Part shown: one piece after another, positions 39,901 through 49,900 of the stretch | How positions within the stretch are numbered: position 1 is the first letter of the stretch | How the letters are laid out: every line of letters starts with the position of its first letter | Source: Larus michahellis | Taxonomy: Eukaryota > Chordata > Aves > Charadriiformes > Laridae | Direction: 5' to 3' | Assembly: GCF_964199755.1 (NCBI RefSeq) | Contig: NC_133906.1 | Location: 13,055,378-13,119,377, forward strand | Length of the DNA stretch: 64,000 nucleotides | Notes under the pieces: model-generated | What the model saw: only the letters and a program-made list of their open reading frames with translations | What the model was told of the DNA's origin: nothing | The model's database searches: none | Made by a program: the position numbers and the translations under genes

Positions 39901-42900
39901 TTTCCTGGGGGTTTATATGACTTTCTCATGGAATTGCCTACAAGGAGGTAGCTTTCTATAAAATTACATAGACAAGTTCAAAATCCTATTAAAATATAAG
40001 ATCACTTCTGTTTTAATTTCATATGACTAAAGAATCTTACAAAACTTTCGACTCTGAAGTAATACCAAAACACTTTAAAATAACGGTTGGTTTCCTACAG
40101 CTTTAGGACTTGTAATTATCTAGTACAATAGTAATTTTAAATTGGCAGTATCTTGATGAAGAGATGAAACAAGCACTGCAGCACACTTATGAACTTGACT
40201 TTTGAATCCAATTTTGCTCACTTGGAAGGAAGTATATTTTGACTTGAAAATTGTATGTGGTGAGCAACCATACAGTCCCTGGATGGCATGGGGGAAGAGA
40301 AATTTTCTCTACATGGGAGTTTGTTGACATTTCTGCTTTGAAAAGAACTTCATTGTTTCACCGACCTCTAAAGAATGAATAAATGTAAGAACATAATCAT
40401 GAATTTTTCTTCCTGTTGTCTACATTCAGAAAATTGCCTGTACAATTGCAACCAGTGAATTTGTGCCTACATTAATGCTATAATATGTCTGTAATTACTG
40501 GTGATCCAAGATTAACTAACTTTGTTTACAAGTATTCTGTATGGCATTTTTTCCTCAATTAAAATGCAATTTACAGTCAGGCTGGGTTAGCGCAGTGGCC
40601 AGCAAAGGCACTACATAAAGCTTCGTAGCTTCTGCAAAGTTATGGTGCTTAAGTATCTTAAATCTTCTACTCTGCTTTGTTATTATCTCTTCTTCCATTT
40701 TTCTTCTTTTTAAGCTTCAGTTTTCTTCAAATGACACATCTTGTTATAATAAATCTGTTCAATCTGAGCAATTAATTCAGTGTCTGCAAGCAGCACACAA
40801 CTGCCATTGCCAGAAAGAGAAGATCTGTTCACAACACTGGTAAGAATGGACTTCAGGCCTTTCTTACCACAGCAGATGAGCCCTTTGAGCAGAAATGTTC
40901 TTTCTTAGGGGGTTTGACACGTGCAGCTAATCTTTAGTAACCAGCCCCTTCTTGGTTAGCCAGACTGGCCGCCACAGGCAGCTTCAGGCCCTCTAAAGGT
41001 GGGGAAAGGGGGACATGGACATCTCAGCCTGTTCGTTCTTGCTTTCCTTCCCAACCAAAGTTGCTCACGTTTGTCACCACTTCTACCTAGGGCTGCTTCA
41101 GACATGCAGTGGCCACTTCCACGTGCCATACGCTGAATTCGGTCACTTCAACATCTGAGCCAATGCCAGCAACTACAAGACACAGTTGACCACTATGAAC
41201 CCCACCTTGCTCACCTGCACAGGACTTCAGAGCCAATGCAGAGTCCCAAGGTTACACCCCTTTCAAGGTCTTAAGTTCTGCCAGGTCACCCCAAACACTA
41301 ATTTTGAGGGGAGACGTGGCTGGAACAGAAGCTGCAGTTTCTAAGATACCAACGTTGCTGCTCAAGGCAATGTTGTCCTTGCTGACAAACGCCCTGTGTG
41401 CATGAAGGTTTCCTGGCAGGGAGATGGAAAGGGAGGTGAAAAAGGGCAAGGCGTCTTGCTTCTGCAGCGGGAATGAGCTTTTCTGCTGCTGAGCGGACAT
41501 CTTACCTCGTGATTGTTTACAGGAGTATCTCGTATCCTTATATCTGTCTGCAAACCAACTGCCTTTCAAAGGGTGAATTGCTTGTGCTGTTCCTGTCATC
41601 CTGGAACAGTTTCAGACTTGTTGCAGCTACGTAGGTCCCTGTGGGGAACACACCAACCAAAAATGGTCAAGTTCTGATGCCTTTGGGGATCTTCCAAGGA
41701 AGTCCCCAGGATCCATCCACATACCCAGGCAGGCACACCTCAGCCTGCAAGGCGTCACGGGAGCAGTTTGGCTTCTTGACTTGCTTCTGATCCAGCACGA
41801 GTCCTTAACCTGAGAACTTCCCTGGATTCCTCTTCTCTGCCATGAGAGCTGGAGCACTGTGCACATACACAGCTACCTAGTACGTTTTGCTGAAGTTTTT
41901 CTTTTCATGGGATGCAGACATAAAGCTTAAAGCAGAAACAGCTCAGGGAAAGGTGTGCTCAAGGCACGTGCCAGTGGAAGCACGCAGACACAAAAACTGA
42001 AGCAACCACACCATAAAATATTTTCATTGTCACCTGAGCAGATCCCAATGGAGGAGAACCTCCTTGCACAACGAACGCCACCCAGCTCACTCTCTAGTTC
42101 AGCACTGGAGATGTTTGACCTGGATCTGTCACCAGCAATCTTACTGCACCGCTGAAACTTCTAGCAACAAGACCATCAGCAGCAATGTAGTCACGGTCCT
42201 TGGAAAATTCCATAAATATCAGAAATTTATGTCCCTTAAGTGTAGCTCAAAAGGGGAGAGCAGTTAACTGTGGAAACCCTCTGCTCAGGAGCAAGAAGGC
42301 AGGGCAGAAGTTGAAGGACCATGTGTCCTAGCACCAAAAACTGGTGGGGTGTGTATGTATGGTGTTTTCAAGGTGATCTTCAGCAAGAGAGACCTTATGT
42401 CCAGAGCAGGGATCTGGGAATTAGGAGACCTGGGTCTTATTTGGCTGTCTTCTCTCCAGAGGTTTTATCCAAGTAGATCTTGTGCCCAAATATCTGCTGG
42501 GTCTTTGAGTTTGCCGAGCCAGGGCTTCCATTCCCCTTGCTCTGCAGTAGTTTGCCTGTTAGACAATTTGAAACAGCATTATAATGAAAATAGATTATGA
42601 ATAATTTTCAGCATTAACTATCCCAAAGTGTGGTGTTTGGTCCAGGGTTCATCTCCTTTCTGTGATAATCGACTCGGAAATCCTGATTAGCATTATCTCA
42701 GTTAAGCCATCTCTTAATGTCTGCCCGCATATGGCCATGTCTGTGTACCAGGGGGTTGGGTGTTTTAAGAGTGCCGGTGGCTATAATCCCGCTCCAAATT
42801 AACCTGATGACCTAACTGCTACATGACATCATTGCCAGCCCAGCACCATTGCAGAATGTGCAACTACAGAGTTAACGGAAAGCGCAAATGCCAGCTCCTG

Positions 42901-43499
42901 TCCTGGGGAATTGGGGGGGGCCCTCCCGCTTGCTGCTTGCCGGGGCGAGGGGCTCCCCACGGGTGCCACCAGCGATGCAGGACACCCTCAACATGCCACC
43001 CTGGCTCAGAGCTGCCGTATCGGGGAAAAGCAGTATCGGACCAGCCTCGCCGCATCGGCAGAGGCGGCGGATGCTGCCTAAGGGCTAAAGAGCTCTGCTC
43101 AACACAGGCGCTGGCACACAGCGCACCTTGGAATAAATAACGGTCCACGCACCCAGGCTAAACCTTCTGCGGATGGACCAGACTCCAGAGACTTGGTAAC
43201 AAGTGGGACCGAGGTTAGGCCAGAGCACAGAGCCCCGTGCTGGAGGTTATTTAAAAATTCTGGAGGGGCAACGAAGGCAGCGCTGCCGGTGACATGCAGG
43301 AGCAGACAGACAGGCTCGGAGCATCGCTCAGCGTGCCACCATTTCCTCCAGCGACCTCCCAGCTAAGATCTGCACTGCTGCACTTACCCTGGCCAGCCAA
43401 AACAGCTGCATCTCTCTCCTTAAAAATAACAAAACAACTGTGAAGTCAAAGTCTTCCTGCAAACACAGCACCCAGCCGATGCAGAACTGGCTATTTTGT

Positions 43500-43850
43500 T
43501 AAACTCTGGCTTGAAGCACTTTTATCTATTGAACTATTTTTTATATCGTGACGCTGGATTCTGATGTACAAAAGAGAATCAATTTTTCCCTCTGCATGTC
43601 CCACAGTTGTCAGAATCATTGCTTCTTTTTATTTTTTACATACGGTAAATAAGAATAGATGCTTTAAAAACTCTCTTGTTTCTCGAGTCAGGATGTCAAT
43701 GAGCTATGAATAATGAAAAAAAAAATTTGCACGAATGGCCAAGACCCAGCAGAGAATTTTAACTAGTGAAGAGCAACAGCATAAGGAGCTGCATTACAAT
43801 AATGATTCATTACTGCTAGATAAAGCGCTTCTTCCTGCTCGTCCTGAGCA
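43500..43850. other. Candidate conserved intronic element
   Basis: This is unique sequence with many intact-looking regulatory cores (tattgaacta, atgaataatgaa, ttttaactagtg, ttacaataatgattcatta) and no repeats, about 1.6-1.9 kb upstream of the SPRY4 coding exon. It may be an intronic enhancer of SPRY4. Evidence is compositional only. Confidence 0.25.
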
Positions 43851-44389
43851 GTATGTGCCGTGCTGAGCAGGCGCTGCTGCTCCGGCCTCCCTGCCCCGGC
43901 GGCAGCCCCTCTCCCATCCATCTCAGGAGAACTGGCAGAGCTTCAGCCCCTCAGATGCCAAGTGATCTATCCAAGCAACAATTTACCAATGTAACAGTGG
44001 ACTCTAGTAACGTTTTTCAGTGGGTAAAAATGCACTTCCCTTTCTCCTTCCAAAAATGCATAATTAGTTCCTGCTCCAATTTTTGTAGCACTGTATTAAA
44101 TTTGGCGGGGGGGGATATGCTCTTGCAGGAGAGCTGTACATTTAGTCACACACACACATTTCTCATGTGTGAGTTGGTCGTAGCTGGATGCAGTTTTTTC
44201 CTGACTTTTTTCAGGCTACTGTAATATTAAAATCCTTCATGCTGTTGGAAAAGGTTAATTTGTTTGTCTGAAGACAAACAACTGGCAATGCCTTAGGCTG
44301 TTCGCTATTTCCTTTTGCTTGATACCAGAAGCTTTTCCCCTCCTGCAACTCGCTCTGAAGCTTTACTCCCCGCTTCTTTAAACTGATCT

Positions 44390-44650
44390 CCAACATTATA
44401 TTATTGATGAATAAAGGTCACCCCGTGAGGAAATGGCACATCTACTAGAAAACAATGTGCACTTTCTAAATTTGAACCGAGTCGTTTCCGTTCTTTGATT
44501 TAAGTTTAGTTACTTCCTGTGGTTTCTTGTCCTACGCCGCTGCTGAATCTTTGGATCGACTCCAGGATAAATTGCACTCTTTCAATGAAATTAGAGACTG
44601 CGGCAGTACACAGCTTAGCTAGCATAGCTAGTAACCAGCTCTTCAACTAG
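44390..44650. promoter_or_regulatory. Candidate intronic enhancer with ETS/RUNX composite site
   Basis: A unique 260-bp block about 0.8-1.0 kb upstream of the coding exon. At 44512-44525 it reads ACTTCCTGTGGTTT, whose reverse strand joins a RUNX core (AACCACA) to an ETS core (CAGGAAGT) with overlap. A second ETS-like core (tttccg) lies at about 44485-44490. Sprouty genes are known feedback targets of MAPK signalling through ETS factors, which makes an ETS site plausible here. Function is inferred, not shown. Confidence 0.35.
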
Positions 44651-44669
44651 ATATTAGTCCACTTAGTGT

Positions 44670-44960
44670 TTTGACGAAGAGTGCCTCATTACCTGCGCGA
44701 GGTGACATGTCAAGTCTGAGCCCTGGACCTGTCCACTCCCACCCTGGTTTGCAACCGGACAAGCTGCTGAGCGAGAGCTTCCACCTCCCGCAGCAGGGCT
44801 GAAAGCAGCCTTTGAAACCAGCAGCTCCCGCTGGAGACGGGACACTTCCCCGCCGAAGCCGAGCCACCCTCCCGCAGGCAGGTCCTGGGTTAGCGAGGAC
44901 AAGCGCTCAGCCCCGCGCTCCGCAGCGTTTTCGTATCGGGCCAAGGCTCCCGCGAGCCAC
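44670..44960. promoter_or_regulatory. Second CpG-rich segment, possible alternative promoter
   Basis: By eye there are about twenty CpGs in 290 bp of GC-rich DNA surrounded by AT-rich DNA, ending some 430 bp upstream of the SPRY4 coding exon. I see no strong plus-strand splice donor at its edge. It could be a downstream alternative SPRY4 promoter, an antisense promoter or an intragenic CpG island. A 127-codon minus-strand frame across it has no recognisable domain. Confidence 0.35.
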
Positions 44961-45393
44961 GATTTTGCATCAGGTTTTTTAGGGATCGGAGTCAACTGAG
45001 GAAAAACCCCAAACCTTAGATAAGGCATTTCAGGCAGTTTGCTCACAAAAATACGTGTGAATGTACACCAGTAACCCTAAGATGTGCTTTTCCTCAGTAA
45101 AAATGATGGTTGGGCACTTGAGGGGCCCACCGTAGTGGTAGCCCTCACAGGATCAGAGGAGCTGTATATGGCCAAGGTTAGGGAGAGGAGCACGATAGCA
45201 AAGGAAGGGTGATGCACTTTACACCAGGGCGAGTGCTCTGACTCCCTCGCACACAATTTTACCTTGTAAGACCTTCTGCATAATAACCAGCCTCAGTAAA
45301 GAGTCCTGTTTGGGATGAGGCCACAGGGTAACTCAATAACCATGTGCTCTTTCTCTCCCCCACCCCTTTTTCTTTCTCCTTTCCTTCCCCCAG

Positions 45394-45439
45394 GACACTT
45401 AAGAGCAGATTTTTCACCAGTAATCAGACTGCTTTATCA
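45394..45439 (+). other. SPRY4: 5' UTR part of the SPRY4 coding exon
   Basis: Forty-six bases lie between the acceptor and the SPRY4 ATG. They hold no ATG. In the SPRY4 frame they have no stop codon (they read TLKSRFFTSNQTALS), so an upstream exon supplying an in-frame ATG could give an N-terminally extended isoform, as is known for one human SPRY4 isoform. In the frame continuing from the presumed exon 1 ATG, a stop (TAA, 45400-45402) occurs at once. Confidence 0.65.
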
Positions 45440-46339
45440 ATGGAGCCCCGGATTCCCCACAACATCACCGTTGTCCCCAACTCTGTGATGGTCCAGCCCT
45501 TGCTGGACAGCCGGATCCCCTATGGGCGGCTGCAGCATCCGCTCACCATCCTGCCGATTGACCAAATGAAGACAACTCACATCGAGAACGATTACACCGA
45601 CAACCCCACCGCTTCCCAGCTGGCAGCCCAGAAGCGTCCCCGAGCCCCCCATGAACTGGTCTTGACCAACCAGCACCTGCAGCGGTGTGAGCAGGATGTC
45701 ACCCACCCCTGGATTTCCTTCAGCGGGCGTCCCAGCTCCATCAGCAGCAGCAGCAGCACGTCTTCAGACCAAAGGCTCTTGGACCACATGGCCCCAGCAC
45801 CTGTGGCGGAGCAGTCCTCCCCCCGAGCGGTTCGCATACAGCCCAAGGTGATTAACTGCAAACCCCTGGACCTGAAGGGACCCGTGTCTCAGGAACTGGA
45901 CAAGCACTTTCTACTGTGCGAAGCCTGTGGGAAATGCAAGTGTAAGGAGTGCGCGCTGCCCCGGACTCTGCCTTCCTGCTGGGTGTGCAACCAAGAGTGC
46001 CTCTGCTCGGCACAGAACCTGGTCAACTACTCCACCTGCATGTGTCTCGTCAAGGGCGTCTTCTACCACTGCACCAACGAGGATGACGAGGGCACGTGTG
46101 CTGACCACCCCTGCTCCTGCTCCCACTCAAACTGCTGCGCCCGCTGGTCCTTCATGAGCGCCCTCTCCCTGGTGCTCCCTTGCTTGCTCTGCTACCTGCC
46201 AGCCACCGGCTGCGTCAAGCTGTCCCAGAGATGCTACGACCAAGTGAGCCGGCCCGGATGCAGATGCAAAAACACAAACAGTGTCATTTGCAAGGCACTG
46301 CCGGAGAGCAAAGGAAGCAGGCCAGAAAAGCCCTTTTGA
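45440..46339 (+). CDS. SPRY4: Sprouty homolog 4 (RTK/MAPK signalling inhibitor)
   Basis: A single uninterrupted 299-residue frame, the usual SPRY4 length, in one exon. Sprouty proteins are cytosolic/membrane-associated, inducible feedback inhibitors of FGF and other receptor tyrosine kinase signalling to Ras-Raf-ERK. Order of features: conserved N-terminus (NSVMVQPLLDSR, residues 14-25; LQHPLTILPIDQ, 31-42); the Sprouty tyrosine in IENDYTDNP (Tyr52), which in the family is phosphorylated and binds CBL/SH2 partners; a variable linker (57-85); the serine-rich patch SSISSSSSTSS (99-109); then the Cys-rich Sprouty domain (about 160-276, over 20 cysteines, starting CEACGKCKCKEC), which drives membrane targeting by palmitoylation and partner binding. 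The start was chosen because MEP-IP matches known SPRY4 and there is no other ATG in the exon; its context is only moderate (T at -3, G at +4). No frameshift or missing block is seen. Compared with human SPRY4 as I recall it, the linker is the most divergent part and Cys265 replaces a Gly. Identification is secure. Confidence 0.98.
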   Translation: MEPRIPHNITVVPNSVMVQPLLDSRIPYGRLQHPLTILPIDQMKTTHIENDYTDNPTASQLAAQKRPRAPHELVLTNQHLQRCEQDVTHPWISFSGRPSSISSSSSTSSDQRLLDHMAPAPVAEQSSPRAVRIQPKVINCKPLDLKGPVSQELDKHFLLCEACGKCKCKECALPRTLPSCWVCNQECLCSAQNLVNYSTCMCLVKGVFYHCTNEDDEGTCADHPCSCSHSNCCARWSFMSALSLVLPCLLCYLPATGCVKLSQRCYDQVSRPGCRCKNTNSVICKALPESKGSRPEKPF

Positions 46340-48122
46340 TAGTTTGGGAGGACGGGGGGTGGCGTTGGCTCTTTTTAATAACCTGTGTTCTGAGGATGAC
46401 ATTAGCCTTTTGCCTTCGGAGAAAGCAGAAGCAACTGTTTCCACAAACTGAAGCACTTTGGGTTATTCAGGGTTTTGGAACTGGTCAGAATTTAAATAGA
46501 TGGGGCCAAAGGAGGAATCTTAATAATGTAGAGTGAAGGCTGAAAACCTATGTATATCGTGAAGTACAGCTGCTTAAAAACTCCCAGTTTGGAGGGACGG
46601 ACGGCTGCTCACCATGCCTGCATACCACAAGAACCATTAACTGCTCGCTTGGCAGGCACGGCCGCACCAGCAATACCTACTCCCTTCTGCAGAAAGCTGC
46701 ACTGGATTCACGTTCAGGGTGGGATGCTTGGTTTTGCTTTCCTTCCAAACTCCAGTTTGCTCCCAGCAGCCTGCTGAAGGCAACGGGTTCACTCCCTCCT
46801 TCCCCACCCGCACACCGTTAGAAGGGCCAGTTGCACACAAAGTACGTGTTTCTCAAAAGCTTTCTGTGTCCCTCAAAGATTTTGAGCCAGAAGTAAAAAT
46901 ACAGTTCACTTGCTTAAGGGTCTCTTAACATTCAGACATTCAGCTTTCTTGGAACCCACCCGGCCACGTTGATTTGGACCCTCTTTTTTAAAGCAAGATG
47001 GTAGCAGGGTTGCTCCCTCCATGGGAAGAATGCGTTCAGGCGGTTGTGTCAACACCGTGTCGTTCTCCCTGTAAGCTGATCCGTAGCATCAGGTTTCACT
47101 CAATGGAATATTAATTTTACATCAACACTACAAACCCGCTCCAGAAGGACGGTGGTCGAATCCCGTTTCCCCAGCGCGCCGCTTGCTCCCCAGTGCTGGA
47201 GCAAAGGGTGGCTTAATTTCCACAAAGTGAAGACGTTCAGTGTTTGCTTCTCTAAACCTCTCAAGCTCTGTTAAGAAGTCACAAAAACCTAAGCATAGGA
47301 CACACATAGGTGTATTTTTATAGGGATATCAATCCAGTACCTCCTCTCCTGGAACAAGCTCTTCTTTGCTCATTAAATATTAAGTTCTTTTTAATTTTTT
47401 TTTGTCTTGGGGAAGAATGGCATTCGCTTGAAGTACAGCCCGTTCCCCCATCTCTGTTGCTGCTGTTCAACTTTTGCCTCCTCTGTCCAAAAGTGTGTCT
47501 TTTTAAATGTAGAGAGTGCTTTTAATGTTTATTTTAGTATTAACAAATGCTAGGGAAAGCCAGGGGAGGGAAGAGAACGTATTTAAGAAATTTGCCCGTG
47601 GTTTTCAGTCAGTGAATATCATTGGCTTTGTCCGTGCACTCATCCTAGGGCCAGTTCTGCGTTCTCATGAGATGCAGTAACCCCTTTATCTTGACAACTA
47701 CAAGGTGCTAAAGAAAAATCTTTGTCCAAACATGCAACACTGTAATATGTAGGTAGGTACTTGTTGCATGCAGAAAACTGATCTAGTCTCTCTTTTTTTT
47801 TTTTTTTAATTAGAGGAAATTTCCTCAGTAAATGCACAGCAGTGACAGTGAAATGTCATCTCTAATTAGATAAGCAATAGGCAGAGCTCATGTAGCATTT
47901 CCAGGAATCCCATTTGCTTGGCCGCAATACAGTTGGAGCGTAAGGGTTGGCAGGAGCATGCTGATGGGAGTTCTGGTGTCTTTTGTTTTAGGAATTCATT
48001 TAACCTGGATGACTTGGGGTTTAGTTAAGCTAAATTGTAGATATTTATTGAATGGAGAATTTAAAAAAAAAAAAACAACCAACTTTCTATATTTATAACA
48101 TTTGCTAGCTTGTGTCTGATAA

Positions 48123-48359
48123 ATCATAGGAAAAGGGATACTACATCTGTCACCAGATACCAATTCCTATGGTTTATCCTCATCTTGACTGTATGGGGAC
48201 ACCAGAAAGAAGGAAGCAGGTGGGGATCCAGAGCTGTATCTGTTAGCTTGCACAAATGAGAAGGGAAAGGGTAAAAGGAAAACCAACCCCAAACTAGCTG
48301 AGCTGTTGGTCGAATGTATAAGGTATTGTATTTAATAAGAGAAAACCTTTTCCTATGAT
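48123..48359. repeat. Perfect 14-bp inverted repeat bounding 237 bp
   Basis: ATCATAGGAAAAGG at 48123-48136 is the exact reverse complement of CCTTTTCCTATGAT at 48346-48359. The interior (209 bp) has no obvious further pairing and no coding content. No clear target-site duplication flanks it, so a MITE-like origin is not demonstrated. In a SPRY4 transcript the arms could pair to form a long-range stem. Confidence 0.7.
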
Positions 48360-49274
48360 GCAAACAGGCTACAAAACGCAGCAGGAGAGCTATTTACCTG
48401 CTGCCCTCCTCTGCTGGGACCATACATATCCAAACGGCCTCCACCTATGGTTGTTTTGCCTTTTTGACCCTCTGTCCTCGGCTGTTCCTGGGGGATCTGT
48501 GCTGAAAAACTGCAATAGCAAAGCCCGTGGTTTAGATGCATGGTCCTTGCAAGCAAATACAACGCTGGAGTGGTCGCCACTGTGCCAATCTACACTCATG
48601 TATATACACCCAGCAATCCCCTATGGATTTCCTTTCATTGTACATAGCTGTAAACTATTTCTCTGTTGGTTTCTTTTAATATATAAATCCTGCTATGGTG
48701 TAAGCCGATCCCGCGCTGGAAGGCTGTAAAGCGTTAGTGGATGTGTTAGAGCAGTGGTAAATGTAGCAGAGCGACCCTCCCTCTCCTCCCGGCGCAGCGG
48801 CCGGACTCTGCTCCATCACCTCCTGGCCCAACACACGGCAAAAACTCACTGAGCTCTTTGCAGAGGGCTCGGAAAGGCTCGGGGCAACCGAAGCGGGGGC
48901 TCTGCCGGTGGTGCTGCACCGCGGGGCTGGCGGAGGGTACGTCTCCGGTCAATAATGTCTTTATTCCCTTCTTTTTCCCCACCCCAACGCCTCTGTTCCC
49001 CATCCCTTTTTAAGGTACTTGGGTCTCCTGCCACCCCTCAGCCGTACCGCGGGCACGGTGCCTTGTAACCCAGCCCCGGCGAGGGCAGGGAGGGGGCAGC
49101 TCTGGCCATCCTCCCTGCAGGTCGTGTGCCCCCCTTGCAAACTGACGAACGGCTGCTAATTAGCACAGGGATGTGCGCTCTCCGGCCGTGTCGGCACGGT
49201 GCGGTGGCGCCATGAAGGCAAGAGAGGAGGGCAGGCTCCCCGGGACCGGTGCTGTGCCACCGCAAAGCAGCTCT

Positions 49275-49295
49275 GGAGGAGGAGGAGGAGGAGGA
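49275..49295 (+). repeat. (GGA)7 trinucleotide repeat
   Basis: Seven perfect GGA units lie in the GC-rich part of the presumed SPRY4 3' UTR. It is a simple repeat, likely length-variable. Confidence 0.9.
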
Positions 49296-49729
49296 TGGCA
49301 GAGCGATTAGACTTTACCACCTTCAACTGCTAATTGCTGCAGCACGTTCGTATCCGGGTGTTGTCCTCTGCCCACACACAGAAGCCCAGAGAGCAAGAAG
49401 GGGTGACTGTATGACGCATTGGCAATGCCACACCATGTCCCCGGAGCTGGAGCTCACCATCAGCAGAGTGGCTTCAACAGCCGAGTAAACCATCACGGCA
49501 CCCTGTGTCCCAGCACCTGCCGGGCACAAGGACCAGCTACAAAATTCACACCGTTGCTCCCCGGGCACCGGGTTTCCCACCCCGACGAGCCCTTGCCCTT
49601 TCGCAGCATGGGGTGTTCCTCTCCCCTCCCACGCTCCGACAGGCCGATAAAGGTTTCCCCCTTCTCCTGTTGCCACCCCACCACATACACACCCTGAAAA
49701 GTTACCACAGAAGGTTTTCTTTGTATAGA

Positions 49730-49765
49730 ATATTTATTTTGAAGCTCTATTTTAATAGTATTTAT
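49730..49765 (+). promoter_or_regulatory. SPRY4: AU-rich element candidates in the 3' UTR
   Basis: Two ATTTA pentamers in a T-rich setting (49732-49736 and 49760-49764), each within TATTTATTTT or GTATTTATTTT. Such elements recruit mRNA-destabilising proteins, which would suit an immediate-early feedback inhibitor. Function is inferred. Confidence 0.4.
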
Positions 49766-49843
49766 TTTAGAAAGTCTACTATTGTAAGAGTTCTTCTGTT
49801 TGTGAAGAAAAACAAGTACTGATGAATGTACTGATCTAGAAAT

Positions 49844-49868
49844 TATATATATATATATAAATATATAT
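49844..49868 (+). repeat. (TA)n microsatellite
   Basis: An alternating TA tract with one AA interruption, immediately before the favoured distal poly(A) region of SPRY4. Confidence 0.85.
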
Positions 49869-49900
49869 TGTTAAATATATAAATGGCTGTTGTGGTTTTT

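Larger units (their letters stand above)
34912..45393 (+). other. SPRY4: Presumed SPRY4 5' intron
   Basis: The interval is bounded by GTAAGT at the left and a long pyrimidine tract ending in CCCCCAG at 45388-45393. The tract (about 45346-45390, C/T-rich with few purines) is an excellent acceptor. No coding exon is recognisable inside. One or more further non-coding exons are possible, since human SPRY4 transcripts use alternative 5' exons. Apart from the blocks listed separately, the interval is AT-rich, repeat-poor unique sequence; no CR1 copy is seen in it. Confidence 0.55.
46340..49900 (+). other. SPRY4: Presumed SPRY4 3' UTR
   Basis: The stretch after the TGA has no further gene; its length fits the long (about 3.5 kb) 3' UTR of mammalian SPRY4. 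No AATAAA was found by eye in this span. Candidate variant poly(A) hexamers are ATTAAA at 47373, AATATA/TATAAA at 48678-48687, and AATATA/TATAAA at 49874-49883 followed by a GU-rich ggctgttgtggttttt. I favour the last as the distal end because the AU-rich run before it has a typical mRNA-tail look. 48775-49260 is unexpectedly GC- and CpG-rich for a 3' UTR. The end is uncertain. Confidence 0.5.

Noticed and set aside
40588-40598. tRNA A-box-like TAGCGCAGTGG
   Set aside because: There is no matching B box at the right distance and no cloverleaf; probably chance or a very old SINE trace.
42880-43140. GC-rich intronic stretch with a G8 run
   Set aside because: Considered as another CpG island or exon, but CpGs are sparse and no splice pair or domain is evident.
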